A stretch of DNA of 64,000 nt from an uncultured Bacteroidales bacterium (GCA_900315705.1 ONAB01000002.1:207083-271082); one strand, 5' to 3'. Positions 27,499-38,268 are shown, counted from the stretch's first letter. Notes: a model not told the origin generated them from the letters alone. Program-made: numbers and translations.

Positions 27499-30018
27499 AT
27501 GGAAATGCACTATTCTGACGAAATGACCTATGCTTTGGAGGAGGCACGCAAGATTGCGGTGTATTATCATTCCCAAAACATCGGTATGGAACATATAATG
27601 GTGGCATTGTTGCGTTATCCTGGCGACAGCATCACCAAGAACCTTTTCAATGTTTACCGGCTGGACACCGACGTGTTGCGCACGCAGTTGGAGGAGATGA
27701 TTGAGGGCAACGAAAACAAAGTGGAGAGCATGCCGGAGAGCATCCGTTTCAACACGCAGACCGACAACACGCTGCGTCTCTCCTACCTCATCTCGAGGGA
27801 GTATCATAGCGACAAGGTGGAGTCGTATCATTTTGTGCTCGCCCTGCTGCGTGACGGCCGCAACGACTCGGCCAATGTGGTGAAGATCCTGCTCACGCGC
27901 GGGGGCATCACCTACAACTCCTTCACCTCGGAGGTGAAGCGCGAACTCAATATGGAGTCGGGGCGCCCGGAGGCAATGTCAGGCGGTGACGATATGGAGG
28001 AGGACGAGGACGACCGCCGCAGGCCCGTGCGGACCAAGAAGGGCGCCGCCAAGGGGTCGGCCACGCCGATGCTGGACAGTTTCGGCAAGGACCTCACGCA
28101 GTATGCCGCCGACGGCAAGCTGGATCCGGTGGTGGGCCGCCAGAAGGAGCTGGAGCGCATTGCCCAGATCCTGAGCCGCCGCAAAAAGAACAATCCTGTA
28201 CTGATTGGCGAGCCCGGCGTCGGCAAGTCGGCCGTGGCCGAGGGACTGGCCATCAACATCGTGCAGGGCAAGGTGTCGCGCACGCTGATGAACAAGCGTC
28301 TGGTGGCCTTGGATATGGCCTCGTTAGTGGCCGGCACCAAGTACCGCGGACAGTTCGAGGAGCGTGTGAAGACCATCCTCACCGAGATTGAGAAGAACCC
28401 CGACATCATCCTGTTCATCGACGAGTTGCACACGATGGTGGGGGCTGGCAACGCGCCCGGCAGTATGGATGCGTCCAACCTCTTCAAGCCCGCCCTGGCG
28501 CGCGGCGAGATGCAATGCATCGGCGCCACCACCCTGGACGAGTACCGCGAGTTCATCGAAAAGGACGGTGCCCTGGAACGCCGTTTCCAGAAGATCATCC
28601 TCGAGCCCACCACACCGGAGGAGACCATCGAGATTTTGAACAACATCAAAGACAAATACGAAGACCATCATCTGGTGCGCTACAGCGACGAGGCCCTCAA
28701 GGCCTGTGTGTCGCTCTCCAACCGGTACATTTCCGACCGCTGTCTGCCCGACAAGGCCCTGGATGCCCTCGACGAGGCCGGCGCCCGTATGCATATCCAG
28801 AACATCCACGTGCCGGAAGAGCTTCTGCAGGTGGAGAAACAGATTGCCGAGTTCGAGAAACTCAAGACCGAGGCCATCAAGGAACAGCAATACAACGCCG
28901 CCGCTGGCTACCGCGACCAGATCAAGCAGTTGGAAAGCACCCTCGCCACCATCAAGAAGGAGTGGGAAGAGAAGTCAGACCTGGAGCGTCCGGTCGTGAC
29001 GGAAGACACGGTTGCCGAAGTCATCGCGATGATGACGGGCGTGCCCACGCAGCGCATCTCCACCAACGAGGGCGCGCGCCTGCTGAAGATGGCCGACGAG
29101 TTGCAAGGCAAGGTCATCGGCCAGGACGACGCCATCGTCAAGATTGCCAAGGCCATCCGCCGCAACCGCGCCGGACTCAAGGACCCCAACAAGCCCATCG
29201 GCACCTTCATCTTCCTCGGTCCCACCGGTGTGGGCAAAACCTACCTGGCCAAGGTGCTGGCCGAGTATCTTTTCGACTCGCAGGATGCCATCATCCGCAT
29301 CGATATGAGCGAATATATGGAGAAGCACACCGTATCGCGTCTCATCGGCGCGCCTCCGGGCTATGTAGGCTACGAAGAGGGCGGCCAACTCACCGAAAAG
29401 GTACGCCGCAAGCCCTACTCTATCGTACTGCTCGATGAAATCGAGAAGGCCCACCACGACGTGTACAATGTGCTGCTGCAGGTCTTTGACGAGGGACAAC
29501 TCACCGACGGTATGGGCCGGAAGGTTGATTTCAAGAACACCATCCTCATAATGACCTCCAACATCGGCACGCGCGAGCTGAAGGACTTCGGCACGGGCGT
29601 GGGCTTCAGCACCGAAGCCACCAAGGCGGCACAGAACAAGGTGGAACAAGGCATCCTCGAGAAAGCCCTCAAAGCAACCTTCTCCCCCGAGTTCCTGAAC
29701 CGCGTGGACGACGTCATCTATTTCAACTCCTTAGGCAAGGACGAGGTTATCCGAATCATCGATATCGAACTCAAGAAGGTGCTCGACCGCGTCAAGGACC
29801 TCGGCATTTCGGTGACGGTGACCGACAAGGCCAAGCATTTCCTGGCCGACACCGGCTGGGATCCCAACTACGGCGCACGTCCGCTGAAACGGGCCATCCA
29901 GAAGAACGTCGAGGATCTGCTCGCCGAGGAGATTCTCAACCAGACGCTGCCGGAGGGTTCCGCGCTGACGTTGGATTACGATGAGGAGAGGGAGGAGATG
30001 AGAATAATTAAGAATTAA
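27499..30018 (+). CDS. clpC: ATP-dependent Clp protease ATPase subunit ClpC
   Basis: An 839-residue Hsp100 unfoldase that feeds proteins to ClpP. In order: an N-domain repeat (A-L-E-E-A-R-K-I-A ... [11 protein letters not shown]), a linker, the D1 Walker A G-E-P-G-V-G-K-S and Walker B L-F-I-D-E-L-H, a UVR motif ([12 protein letters not shown]), and the D2 Walker A G-P-T-G-V-G-K-T with [10 protein letters not shown] chose the ATG at 27499 instead of the TTG at 27484 because it starts just before the conserved N domain. The C-terminal residues I-K-N and the stop codon are encoded by a 7-bp tandem repeat. Confidence 0.95.
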   Translation: MEMHYSDEMTYALEEARKIAVYYHSQNIGMEHIMVALLRYPGDSITKNLFNVYRLDTDVLRTQLEEMIEGNENKVESMPESIRFNTQTDNTLRLSYLISREYHSDKVESYHFVLALLRDGRNDSANVVKILLTRGGITYNSFTSEVKRELNMESGRPEAMSGGDDMEEDEDDRRRPVRTKKGAAKGSATPMLDSFGKDLTQYAADGKLDPVVGRQKELERIAQILSRRKKNNPVLIGEPGVGKSAVAEGLAINIVQGKVSRTLMNKRLVALDMASLVAGTKYRGQFEERVKTILTEIEKNPDIILFIDELHTMVGAGNAPGSMDASNLFKPALARGEMQCIGATTLDEYREFIEKDGALERRFQKIILEPTTPEETIEILNNIKDKYEDHHLVRYSDEALKACVSLSNRYISDRCLPDKALDALDEAGARMHIQNIHVPEELLQVEKQIAEFEKLKTEAIKEQQYNAAAGYRDQIKQLESTLATIKKEWEEKSDLERPVVTEDTVAEVIAMMTGVPTQRISTNEGARLLKMADELQGKVIGQDDAIVKIAKAIRRNRAGLKDPNKPIGTFIFLGPTGVGKTYLAKVLAEYLFDSQDAIIRIDMSEYMEKHTVSRLIGAPPGYVGYEEGGQLTEKVRRKPYSIVLLDEIEKAHHDVYNVLLQVFDEGQLTDGMGRKVDFKNTILIMTSNIGTRELKDFGTGVGFSTEATKAAQNKVEQGILEKALKATFSPEFLNRVDDVIYFNSLGKDEVIRIIDIELKKVLDRVKDLGISVTVTDKAKHFLADTGWDPNYGARPLKRAIQKNVEDLLAEEILNQTLPEGSALTLDYDEEREEMRIIKN

Positions 30019-30054
30019 GAATTAAGAATTAAGAATGGAGAATGGAGAATGAAG
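30006..30054. repeat. Heptanucleotide tandem repeat bridging clpC and kdsC
   Basis: Seven consecutive 7-base units: AATTAAG four times, AATGGAG twice and AATGAAG. The clpC stop codon (30016-30018) and the kdsC start codon (30049-30051) both lie inside the repeat. Confidence 0.88.
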
Positions 30055-30570
30055 AATTACAAGGAAAAATTGCACGCCATCAAGGCATTCATATTTGATT
30101 TCGACGGGGTTTTGTCGGACGGGAAAGTTTATGTGCAGCGTGACGGCGAGATGGTTCGCGCCACGAACACGAAGGACGGGTACGCGCTGCAATATGCCTT
30201 GCGCAAGGGCTACCGTGTGGCCATCATCTCCGGCGGCTATGCCGACTCAATGCGGCTGCGCTACAAGGATTTCCCGGGGATGGACATCTTCCTCCACGTG
30301 GGCAACAAGATTGACTTGTACCACGACTATCTCAAGGAACACGATCTGCAGCCCGAGAATGTCCTGGTGATGGGCGACGACATCCCCGACTACCAGATGA
30401 TGCAGATGGCGGGGGTGAAGTGTTGTCCCGCCGACGCCGCTGAGGAGATCAAGCACATCTCCGACTACATCTCCTTCCAGCCAGGCGGGTGCGGGTGCGT
30501 GCGCGATGTCATAGAACAGACCCTGCGGCTGCAGGGCCGTTGGTTTGAAGAGGACGCCTGCGTCTGGTAA
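30049..30570 (+). CDS. kdsC: KDO-8-phosphate phosphatase (KdsC, HAD family)
   Basis: A 173-residue HAD-superfamily phosphatase without a cap domain. The nucleophile motif is F-D-F-D-G-V-L-S-D-G with D17 and D19. The I-S-G-G motif II and the G-D-D-I-P-D-Y motif IV are also present, as in KdsC. It removes phosphate from 3-deoxy-D-manno-octulosonate 8-phosphate in lipopolysaccharide inner-core synthesis. The ATG is inside the heptamer repeat that also carries the clpC stop, so its first residues M-K-N-Y-K-E are partly repeat-encoded. Confidence 0.88.
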   Translation: MKNYKEKLHAIKAFIFDFDGVLSDGKVYVQRDGEMVRATNTKDGYALQYALRKGYRVAIISGGYADSMRLRYKDFPGMDIFLHVGNKIDLYHDYLKEHDLQPENVLVMGDDIPDYQMMQMAGVKCCPADAAEEIKHISDYISFQPGGCGCVRDVIEQTLRLQGRWFEEDACVW

Positions 30571-30590
30571 CCATTTAATAGCACACGGAT

Positions 30591-31406
30591 ATGGGTTGTT
30601 TCTTCTCCGGCACATTCAGTTTCATCGGGTTCGTCGTAGGCCTTATCTTCGGAGGCTTCGGCGGCGCGTTGATCGGGATGCTTATCGGAACAGTCATCGA
30701 CGCTATCGTCGGCAAGAACAAATTCAACGTCAGCAGCCACTATTACAAGACGCAGGATTTCACCGAGCACCTGCTCTATTTGGCCGCATACGTGGCCCGG
30801 GCCGACAACAACCGCCTGCTGCGCTCGGAGATGACCTTCGTGCAGGACTATTTCCGCCAGTTGGTGGGGTCGGACAGGTTGAGCGCCCTGATGCTCCGTT
30901 TCCGCGACATTCTGGACGAGCGGGCTGACATCGGACCCATCTGCCAGGACCTGAACACGCACGCCACCTTGAACGAAAAGCTGGTCATCCTCAACTTCCT
31001 GTTCGGGTTTTCCACCTCCGACGGCGAGATGCGCAACGAGGAGGTCTCCGCCATCTGGGACATTGCCCAGCGGTTAGGCATTCCCCGCTCCACCTTCGAG
31101 GCCGTCCGTTCTATGCACGCCCCGTCGGGAGGATACTCCAGACAATACCAACAGGGCGGCTATTCATCCTCTTCTTCCCAATCGTACACTTCCCGTTCCT
31201 CTTTGGAGAACGACTACAAGATACTGGAAGTTTCGCCCGATGCCACCGACGAGGAGGTGAAGAAGGCCTACCGTGCTGCCGCCAAGAAGCACCATCCTGA
31301 CAAGGTGAGTCATCTCGGCGAGGACGTCCGGAAGGCCGCCGAGGAGAAATTCGCCAAGGTCAACCAAGCCTACGACCGGATCAAAAAGGCGCGCGGGATG
31401 AATTGA
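30591..31406 (+). CDS. DjlA-like membrane J-domain protein
   Basis: A 271-residue protein. An N-terminal glycine-rich hydrophobic stretch (residues about 8-42) anchors it in the membrane. A central TerB-like helical domain follows (residues 60-170), then a Q/S/Y-rich linker, and a C-terminal J domain (residues 205-270) holding the K-K-H-H-P-D-K motif that activates DnaK. This is the DjlA arrangement. Such proteins bring the DnaK chaperone to the membrane; no specific client is known here. It follows kdsC by 20 bases. Confidence 0.82.
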   Translation: MGCFFSGTFSFIGFVVGLIFGGFGGALIGMLIGTVIDAIVGKNKFNVSSHYYKTQDFTEHLLYLAAYVARADNNRLLRSEMTFVQDYFRQLVGSDRLSALMLRFRDILDERADIGPICQDLNTHATLNEKLVILNFLFGFSTSDGEMRNEEVSAIWDIAQRLGIPRSTFEAVRSMHAPSGGYSRQYQQGGYSSSSSQSYTSRSSLENDYKILEVSPDATDEEVKKAYRAAAKKHHPDKVSHLGEDVRKAAEEKFAKVNQAYDRIKKARGMN

Positions 31407-31426
31407 TTTTCCGGTTTGTTTTAACC

Positions 31427-31434
31427 TATTTTTG
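31427..31434 (+). promoter_or_regulatory. -7 promoter box for the sugar permease
   Basis: TATTTTTG lies 27 nt before the permease ATG at 31461. Confidence 0.55.
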
Positions 31435-31460
31435 CAACACATTTAATTAAATATAATAGT

Positions 31461-32657
31461 ATGAAAAAAAATCTCTCTCTCGTAGCCGTATTCTTCGTGT
31501 TTCTGGCTATGGGCTTCGGCGATGCCGCCGGCCAACTGGTATCCGTAGTGGAAAAAGCCTTCAACATCTCGCCTTTTATGGCCTCTTTTGTCTCCTTTTC
31601 CGGAATGATAATGTTCGGGGTGCTGTCGGTGCCCACGGGGGTCTGGCAGTCAAAGACCGGCAAGAAGAAGATGCTGACCATCGGGCTTATCCTGTTCCTG
31701 TTGGGCGCGATTCTTCCCATCATTGCCTTCAACTTCCCCATCATCCTGTTGGCGGTGTTGCTGATGGGCGCGGGCGCCACCATCCTACAGGTGTCGGGCA
31801 ACCCGCTGATCCGCGACGTGTCGCCCGAGGGCAAATACTCCAGTATGCTCTCCTTCGCCCAGTCGCTGAAAGCCATCGGCACCCTCTCCACATCACTCAT
31901 CCTGGTGCTCATCGGCACCTCGCTGATGAAGTACGGCTGGTTCTCATTTACCCCTGAAGGCGCGGCAGAGCCCGTCAATATGGGCTTCCGCATTCTGTTC
32001 CCCATCTTCGGGGCCGTATTGCTCATCACCCTGATTATGGTGCTGCTCTTTGTCCCCGACCAAGCCGAGACGGAGACCACCGAGCCCACCACCTTCGGGA
32101 AATGTCTCAAAGCCTTGGGCAACCCTTACATCCTGATGATGTTCCTCGGCATCTTTTTCTACTGCGGCGCCGAGGCCTCTATGTTCAACCGCATTCCTTC
32201 GATATTGATTGAGAACAATCCGGGCATCACGCCGGCTTTGGGCAACATCGTGCTGATTATCGCCCTGTTTGTGGGCCGTTTCCTGGGCGGTGTCTGTCTG
32301 CGCCACATCAAGCCGAATGTCTTCCTCGTCCTCACCATCCTGGTCTCCATCATCGGCAATGTGCTGTTGTTCCTGCCCTACAACGCCTTCACCACCTGGC
32401 TGAGTTTCATCCTGATCGGCATCGGTTTCGCCAACATCTTCCCGCTCATCTTCTCCATTTGCGTGGACAAGATGCCCGAGAAGACCAACGAGATTTCCGG
32501 TTTGATGACCACCGCCATCGTGGGTGCCGCCATCGTGCCGCTCATCACGGGTGCCGCCGCCAATGTGGCTCCGAAATACGCCTTTTTCGTCACGCTGGCC
32601 TGCTTGTTGTATTTGGGCTTCGTGGCTTTGAGAAACCGAGACACCGTTAACGCATAA
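31461..32657 (+). CDS. MFS sugar permease (FucP-like)
   Basis: A 398-residue inner-membrane transporter with about 12 hydrophobic segments. The first shows G-F-G-D-A-A-G-Q-L, followed by the loop T-G-K-K-K-M-L, and a conserved L-Q-V-S-G-N-P-L-I segment in the middle of the first half, all typical of the FucP/NagP-like sugar:H+ symporter group. The adjacent GH92 mannosidase gene makes a mannose- or related sugar plausible as substrate, but this is inference. The transporter and mannosidase genes are 19 nt apart and probably co-transcribed. Confidence 0.85.
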   Translation: MKKNLSLVAVFFVFLAMGFGDAAGQLVSVVEKAFNISPFMASFVSFSGMIMFGVLSVPTGVWQSKTGKKKMLTIGLILFLLGAILPIIAFNFPIILLAVLLMGAGATILQVSGNPLIRDVSPEGKYSSMLSFAQSLKAIGTLSTSLILVLIGTSLMKYGWFSFTPEGAAEPVNMGFRILFPIFGAVLLITLIMVLLFVPDQAETETTEPTTFGKCLKALGNPYILMMFLGIFFYCGAEASMFNRIPSILIENNPGITPALGNIVLIIALFVGRFLGGVCLRHIKPNVFLVLTILVSIIGNVLLFLPYNAFTTWLSFILIGIGFANIFPLIFSICVDKMPEKTNEISGLMTTAIVGAAIVPLITGAAANVAPKYAFFVTLACLLYLGFVALRNRDTVNA

Positions 32658-32676
32658 ATCTTTATATTTTTATATT

Positions 32677-35601
32677 ATGAAAAGAACAAACTTTTTCTGG
32701 ATACTGTTCCTTTTGGCATTCACTTTCTCCGCCAACGCCCAGAGCGAATACGTGAATCCGCTGGTGGGTACCGCCGAGCACGGACACACCTTCCCAGGGG
32801 CCCTCGTGCCCTTCGGTGGAGTGCAAGTCAGTCCCGACACCCGTCTGGAGGGCTGGGACGGCTGCTCCGGCTACCATTACAGTGACAGCCGCATCTACGG
32901 TTTCTCGCACACCCACCTTAGCGGCACAGGCTGCAGCGACTACGGTGACATCCTCGTGATGCCCTTCACGGGCACCCCGTCGGTCCGCAACAGCGAGTAT
33001 TCGTGCACCTTCACCCACAACAACGAGAAGGCCACGGCCGGTTACTATGCTGTAAAGCTTGACAATGGCATTTTCGCCGAGCTCACCGCCGGCCAGCGCG
33101 TGGGCGTGCACCGCTACACCTTCCCCAAGGAGGCCACCAGCAAAGGCATCGTCATCGACCTCAGCCACCGAGATCTGACCCTTATCTCCAGTATGACCTA
33201 CGACGGCACGCAGATATATGGTTTCCGCCGCTCGGAAGCCTGGAACCCCGACCAGCACTGCAATTTCTCGCTCCTCTCCTCCCAACCTTTCCAGAAAATC
33301 GAGTTCTATCGCGATGACAAGTTGGTGAAGGAAAACGATGTGCGCGGCGGCAACTGCAAAGCCATCGTCTATTTCGACAAGAATGTGACATCTGTGGTGC
33401 TCAAGGTGGCCATCTCTGCCGTGGACATCCAAGGCGCCATCCAAAACCAAAAGGAGTTTTCCAACTACGACTTCGACCAAATCAGAAATCAAGCAAAAGA
33501 GGCTTGGAACCGCGAGCTGGGCAGAATCAAGGTGGAAACCAAGGACAAGGAGCGTCTCAAGGTGTTCTACACCGCCCTTTATCACAGCTTCACCTCACCG
33601 TATCTATATACGGATATCGACGGTCGCTACCGCGGAATGGACGGCAAAATCCAAATCGTGGAGCAGGGCAAGCAGGTCTATACGGTCTTCTCCTTGTGGG
33701 ACACCTACCGGGCCTTGCATCCGCTGCTCAACATCATTGACCGGAAGCGCACCGAGGATTTCCTGTACACTTTCCTCCAGCACTACCGTCAGGGTGGAAT
33801 GCTGCCCGTCTGGGAGTTGTCCGCTTTCGAGACCTGGTGTATGATCGGCTACCATTCCATTCCGGTCATCCTCGACGCCTACGTCAAGGACATTCATCCC
33901 TACGACGAGAAGGAAATGTTGCAGGCAATGGTACACAGCGCCACGCTCGACAAATTCGGGCGGAAAGAATACGCTATGTATGGCTATGTGCCTGGCGATG
34001 CCGACAACGAGTCGGTTTCCAAGACGCTGGAGTACGCCTACGACGACTGGTGCATTGCACGGTTCGCCGAGCTTACCGGCAACCAGAAGGTGGCCGACGA
34101 GTTCTACCGCCGCTCGCAATCCTACCGCAACATCCTTGACCCCGACGGCTTTATGCACGGCAAGCGCAACGGCGGCTTTGTCACCCCCTTCAATCCTACG
34201 GAGGTCAACAACTACTACACGGAAGCCAACTCCTGGCAATATTCCACCTATGTGCCCCACGACCTGCCCTATTACATCTCGATGATGGGCGGGCAAGCAC
34301 GAATGGAGAGTTTCCTCGACCGTCTTTTCACCTCCAGTTCCGTGATGACGGGCCGCGAGCAGTCCGACATCACCGGAGTCATCGGCCAATACGCGCACGG
34401 CAACGAGCCGAGCCATCACGCCGCCTACCTCTACAACTATGTGGGACGGCACGACAAAACCGCCGAGATGGTGCGCAAAATTATGACCGAACTCTACACC
34501 TCCCAGCCTGATGGTTTGTGCGGCAACGAGGACTGCGGCCAGATGTCGGCCTGGTATGTGCTCAGCTCACTCGGATTTTATCCCGTCTGTCCAGGCAACA
34601 ACCGCTACAGCATCGGTTATCCGATGTTCGACAAAGCGACCGTGCAATTGGAGAACGGCAAACAGTTCATCGTCCGAAAAGAGGGCAAAGGCGACTATAT
34701 CGCCAAAGTAACCGTCAACGGCCGCACAGTCAGCGGCTCGCCGATGGAAATCACCTTCGACGACATCAAGAATGGCGGGGAGTTGGTCTTCACGATGACC
34801 AAGGAGAAGGTGGTGCCGCAAGTCGCCCCCGAATCCCCGATTCTCGTCCAGCCCCCGATTATGCCCTATTTCTCCACCGACAAGGAGCGTTTCAGCGGCA
34901 CGACGAGCATCGAAATCAAGCTCTATCGTCCCGAAGGGTACGCCCCTGTGTACGACAAGGAGGGCCTTGCCTCGACCGTCATTTATTACACGCTGGATGG
35001 CAGTGACCCCGCCCCGACCCACGGGTTACGCTACACCGGGCCCATTACCCTCGACAAGACCACGACTGTGAAGGCCGTGGCTTACAATCCCAACCAAGGC
35101 GTGAGCCGGATGGCACAGGCCACCTACGTACAGTATGCCAAAGACAAAGTGCTCACCTACATTACCCGCCCGCAAGACCAGTACTTCTACGGTGGCCAAG
35201 ACGGTCTTATCGATGACGAGCGCGGCAAGCTCAACTACCGCATCGGTGGTTGGCAGGGTTTCCTTGAGGATGCCAAGATAGTCATCGACCTGAAGCAGAG
35301 CAAGCCCGTCACGGAAGTGACCGTCGGCTGTCTGGAAGAGGTCCGGGCTTGGATATTCTACCCCAAGAAGGTCAATGTGTACATCTCCGATGACGGCGAG
35401 CACTACACCCTGTTCGGCACCGCCAACGGCATCGGTTCCATCAAGGAGGATGTGCCCAAGAAGCACGATTTCGTCGTGAAGGGCAACGCCACGGGACGCT
35501 ATGTCAAAGTGGAAGTGGAGAACTACGGCAAGCTGCCCGATTGGCACATCAGTGCCGGCCAGCAGTCCTGGCTCTTCATCGATGAGATCATTGTGAAATA
35601 A
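32677..35601 (+). CDS. GH92 family alpha-mannosidase, exported, with accessory domains
   Basis: A 974-residue enzyme with a signal peptide ending S-A-N-A-Q. The GH92 fold begins at Y-V-N-P-L-V-G-T and holds G-F-S-H-T-H-L-S-G-T-G and the acidic H-G-N-E-P-S-H-H motif near residue 570, characteristic of the Ca-dependent exo-alpha-1,2-mannosidase family. A small chitobiase-like C-terminal domain follows (T-L-D-G-S-D-P), then a discoidin-like (F5/8-type) carbohydrate-binding domain (residues about 830-974). The protein should act on mannose-containing glycans in the periplasm or at the cell surface. The exact linkage specificity is not readable from sequence. Confidence 0.88.
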   Translation: MKRTNFFWILFLLAFTFSANAQSEYVNPLVGTAEHGHTFPGALVPFGGVQVSPDTRLEGWDGCSGYHYSDSRIYGFSHTHLSGTGCSDYGDILVMPFTGTPSVRNSEYSCTFTHNNEKATAGYYAVKLDNGIFAELTAGQRVGVHRYTFPKEATSKGIVIDLSHRDLTLISSMTYDGTQIYGFRRSEAWNPDQHCNFSLLSSQPFQKIEFYRDDKLVKENDVRGGNCKAIVYFDKNVTSVVLKVAISAVDIQGAIQNQKEFSNYDFDQIRNQAKEAWNRELGRIKVETKDKERLKVFYTALYHSFTSPYLYTDIDGRYRGMDGKIQIVEQGKQVYTVFSLWDTYRALHPLLNIIDRKRTEDFLYTFLQHYRQGGMLPVWELSAFETWCMIGYHSIPVILDAYVKDIHPYDEKEMLQAMVHSATLDKFGRKEYAMYGYVPGDADNESVSKTLEYAYDDWCIARFAELTGNQKVADEFYRRSQSYRNILDPDGFMHGKRNGGFVTPFNPTEVNNYYTEANSWQYSTYVPHDLPYYISMMGGQARMESFLDRLFTSSSVMTGREQSDITGVIGQYAHGNEPSHHAAYLYNYVGRHDKTAEMVRKIMTELYTSQPDGLCGNEDCGQMSAWYVLSSLGFYPVCPGNNRYSIGYPMFDKATVQLENGKQFIVRKEGKGDYIAKVTVNGRTVSGSPMEITFDDIKNGGELVFTMTKEKVVPQVAPESPILVQPPIMPYFSTDKERFSGTTSIEIKLYRPEGYAPVYDKEGLASTVIYYTLDGSDPAPTHGLRYTGPITLDKTTTVKAVAYNPNQGVSRMAQATYVQYAKDKVLTYITRPQDQYFYGGQDGLIDDERGKLNYRIGGWQGFLEDAKIVIDLKQSKPVTEVTVGCLEEVRAWIFYPKKVNVYISDDGEHYTLFGTANGIGSIKEDVPKKHDFVVKGNATGRYVKVEVENYGKLPDWHISAGQQSWLFIDEIIVK

Positions 35602-35627
35602 CGGAATATTTGTAATTCCATAAAATA

Positions 35628-35667
35628 ATGAAGAGACGTGATGTATCGCGTCTCTTCATTTTTTTTG
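35628..35667 (+). terminator. Terminator after the mannosidase gene
   Basis: Perfect 11-bp stem ATGAAGAGACG / CGTCTCTTCAT, 10-base loop, then eight T. Confidence 0.85.
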
Positions 35668-35679
35668 TGTGGAAAAGGA

Positions 35680-37365
35680 TTATTGTTTCACCACCCTTTT
35701 CGACACCTTGCCGTTGGCGAAGGTGACGGTAAGGTTGTACACGCCCGAAGCGCAGGATGACAAGTCGAGAGAGGTGCTAAGCTCGCCCACAGTTTTGCGC
35801 ACCAACCGTCTGCCCGCAAGGTCATAGAGTTCCACCGACACAATTTCCTCTTGGTCGCTGGTCACGCGCACCTCGTTGGAGGCGGGATTGGGATAAACCG
35901 AGACTTTGGGCAAATTCCTGTCGGCCACGGAAATGTTGGTGGGCACCAGTTGCACATCCTGCACAAGGCACTGGCCGTCGGTAGCGGTGAGCGTCAGCGT
36001 CTTGGGGAAATAGCCCTCCGCTGAGAAGGTCACCTGCCAGGTGCCGCGCCGGATGGGACGGTGATAGTCGCCATAGGGCAGACGCGAGTACGTGTGGGAG
36101 TTGTCCTCATCGTGGTTCTCCACAAACACACGTGCGGCAATGGGCTGGTTCGTGACAGAATCCGTCACGATGCCACGGAAGCCGTTCAGCGACTCCCCGA
36201 TATAGTTCAACAAAGACTGGCGATTACGGTTCCAAAAGGTGGGCAGGAGGTTGGAATTGACCACCTTGTCGGAACTCACCTCGATGGTCATCTCGCGACA
36301 GCCCAGATAGTAATTAAAATAGTCCTGGCGGGAACCGGTGATAACATACCAGTCGCCACCCTCAGTGACGCCATTGTTTTCATCCATCATATAGCTGGCA
36401 TTGACGGCGTGGCAAGTGTCGGCATAGCAGCGAGCGATGTAGTCCCACCACGACTGGTCGGCGTGGGCGCGCTGGATGGTGGTCCAGGTGTCCCACGGGT
36501 AGTTGACCACCTCGGCGCCGCCGTGGAAGTTGGCGGAGAGGGTAAAGTGGCGCTCGGCGCCGAAATCCATCATCGCCTGCACCTCTGGGGGATAGTTCTT
36601 AGCCACAGGCTGGCCGATGATGGGATAAGAACGGTTCATATCGTCACCGTTATAGTTGTAGCGCGTGGAGTACCAGCTGTTGATTTGCGTGTTGGACGAA
36701 CGATAGGTGCCATCGGGATTCTCCAAGGGGCAAATCCAGATATCCACATTGTCCACCAGTTGACGCACCTGCGCATCAGTGTCGTAGTTGTTGAGCAGGT
36801 AATGAATCAGACGGAGCATCAGATAGTAGCCCACGGGCTCGTCGCCGTGCATTGTGGCAGTGTAAAAGAAGGCTGGTTTGCCGCCACGGTTGTGGAGGTC
36901 GTTGCTGATGTGAGCCACAAAGAGCGTATGATTACCCGGGGTTTGTGCCAGTATGGTATCGATGTCGCACATCTGCGGAAACTCGGATTCAAAGGTGGAC
37001 ATTGCCTCCTTGTAAGCGTTATAGGTGGGATAGCGATTCCAGTTGGCCACCAGCTGCTCATAAGTGTCGGCCATCGCAGTGACGGCTTTGTCATCGGGTT
37101 CGAGAATAGTGAACGGGATACCCAATTGTTCAAAGGCATCATAGTCGCGCGGTCCAACGCAAATGCGCACATCAACAGTGCCATCGGGATTGGAAGTCAC
37201 CTTGTCCACGGAAAAATTGGGGGATATGTCACGCAGGGCTTTCCGCGTCATCGTGGTCTGCACATACGTTTGCAGGGCAGAGCGGTTGAAAGTGGGCGAT
37301 TTGCGGGATTGGGCGAAAGCTGTCACCGTCAGGAGGCAAAGCAGCGGAAGAAGGATTTTTCGCAT
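35680..37365 (-). CDS. M14-family zinc carboxypeptidase with type IX sorting domain
   Basis: A 561-residue secreted peptidase. It has a signal peptide ending T-A-F-A-Q, zinc ligands in T-M-H-G-D-E-P-V-G (H-x-x-E type) and in S-A-N-F-H-G-G-A-E, and a candidate catalytic glutamate in R-E-M-T-I-E-V. The last 80 residues form a Por/type IX C-terminal sorting domain: V-S-V-Y-P-N-P-A-S-N, then V-E-L-Y-D-L-A-G-R-R, ending G-K-V-S-K-R-V-V-K-Q. It should be exported by the type IX system, supporting a T9SS-positive host. A starch-binding-like beta domain precedes the tail. Confidence 0.88.
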   Translation of the reverse strand: MRKILLPLLCLLTVTAFAQSRKSPTFNRSALQTYVQTTMTRKALRDISPNFSVDKVTSNPDGTVDVRICVGPRDYDAFEQLGIPFTILEPDDKAVTAMADTYEQLVANWNRYPTYNAYKEAMSTFESEFPQMCDIDTILAQTPGNHTLFVAHISNDLHNRGGKPAFFYTATMHGDEPVGYYLMLRLIHYLLNNYDTDAQVRQLVDNVDIWICPLENPDGTYRSSNTQINSWYSTRYNYNGDDMNRSYPIIGQPVAKNYPPEVQAMMDFGAERHFTLSANFHGGAEVVNYPWDTWTTIQRAHADQSWWDYIARCYADTCHAVNASYMMDENNGVTEGGDWYVITGSRQDYFNYYLGCREMTIEVSSDKVVNSNLLPTFWNRNRQSLLNYIGESLNGFRGIVTDSVTNQPIAARVFVENHDEDNSHTYSRLPYGDYHRPIRRGTWQVTFSAEGYFPKTLTLTATDGQCLVQDVQLVPTNISVADRNLPKVSVYPNPASNEVRVTSDQEEIVSVELYDLAGRRLVRKTVGELSTSLDLSSCASGVYNLTVTFANGKVSKRVVKQ

Positions 37366-37383
37366 AAGGGTAAAATATCTTTT

Positions 37384-38268
37384 TTACAGTTTCACCAGTT
37401 GTTCGATTTTCTCATACAGGGCGGCGGTCACGGGCACATTGGGCAGGCGCAGGCGGTTGTGGATTTTGCCTTGCACGCTCAACACGGCCTTGATGCCGGA
37501 GGGATTGCCCTCCTGGAAACAGGCCTGCATCAGGTTGAAGAGGCGGTCGTGGTAAAGGCGGGCCTTGATAAACTGGTCTTTCATTGCCAGATGCACCATA
37601 TTGGCCATCTCTGCCGGGAAGGCGTTGGCCACAACGGAGATGAGGCCGTCCATACCGGCGGCCATCAGGGGCAGGGTAATCATATCGTCACCAGAAATGA
37701 CCAAGAAGTTTTCCGGCTTGTGATTGAGCAGGTTGAGAATCTGTTTCATCTTGCCCGAGGCCTCCTTGATGCCAATGACATTCGGGCATTCCAGGGCAAT
37801 GCGGGTGGTGGTGGCGGCATCCAGGTTGCAGGAGGTGCGGCCCGGCACGTTGTAAAGGATGACAGGGCGCGGGGCGCGCTCGGAGAGATAACGGAAATGC
37901 TCGAAGAGACCCTCTTGGCTGGGCTTGTTGTAATAGGGAGCCACGGAGAGGAACGCATCCACGGGCAGGGAGTCGGCGGCCTCCATATCGTGGGCCACGC
38001 GCAGCGTATCAGGCCCGCCCACCCCCATCACCAGGGGCAGACGCCCCGCGTTGACGGTGGAAATGCAATGCACTACATCCCTCTTCTCCTCCGGGGTGAG
38101 GGTCGGCGACTCGCTGGTGGTGCCCAACGCCACAAGGTAGTCCACGCGTTTGAGGATGAGATTGTCAACCAAAGACTCCAGCGCCGGGAAATCTATCTTT
38201 CCATCCGGCAGGAAGGGCGTGATGATAGCCACGCCGAGCCCCTTCAATTGGGATATTTTATCTGTCAT
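37384..38268 (-). CDS. dapA: 4-hydroxy-tetrahydrodipicolinate synthase
   Basis: A 294-residue TIM-barrel aldolase. The Schiff-base lysine is in I-G-I-K-E-A-S-G and the catalytic tyrosine in L-Y-N-V-P-G-R-T, both family hallmarks; G-T-T-S-E is the substrate loop. It condenses pyruvate with aspartate semialdehyde, committing to lysine and meso-diaminopimelate synthesis. Its start overlaps the end of the upstream DUF6913 gene by 11 bases. Confidence 0.95.
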   Translation of the reverse strand: MTDKISQLKGLGVAIITPFLPDGKIDFPALESLVDNLILKRVDYLVALGTTSESPTLTPEEKRDVVHCISTVNAGRLPLVMGVGGPDTLRVAHDMEAADSLPVDAFLSVAPYYNKPSQEGLFEHFRYLSERAPRPVILYNVPGRTSCNLDAATTTRIALECPNVIGIKEASGKMKQILNLLNHKPENFLVISGDDMITLPLMAAGMDGLISVVANAFPAEMANMVHLAMKDQFIKARLYHDRLFNLMQACFQEGNPSGIKAVLSVQGKIHNRLRLPNVPVTAALYEKIEQLVKL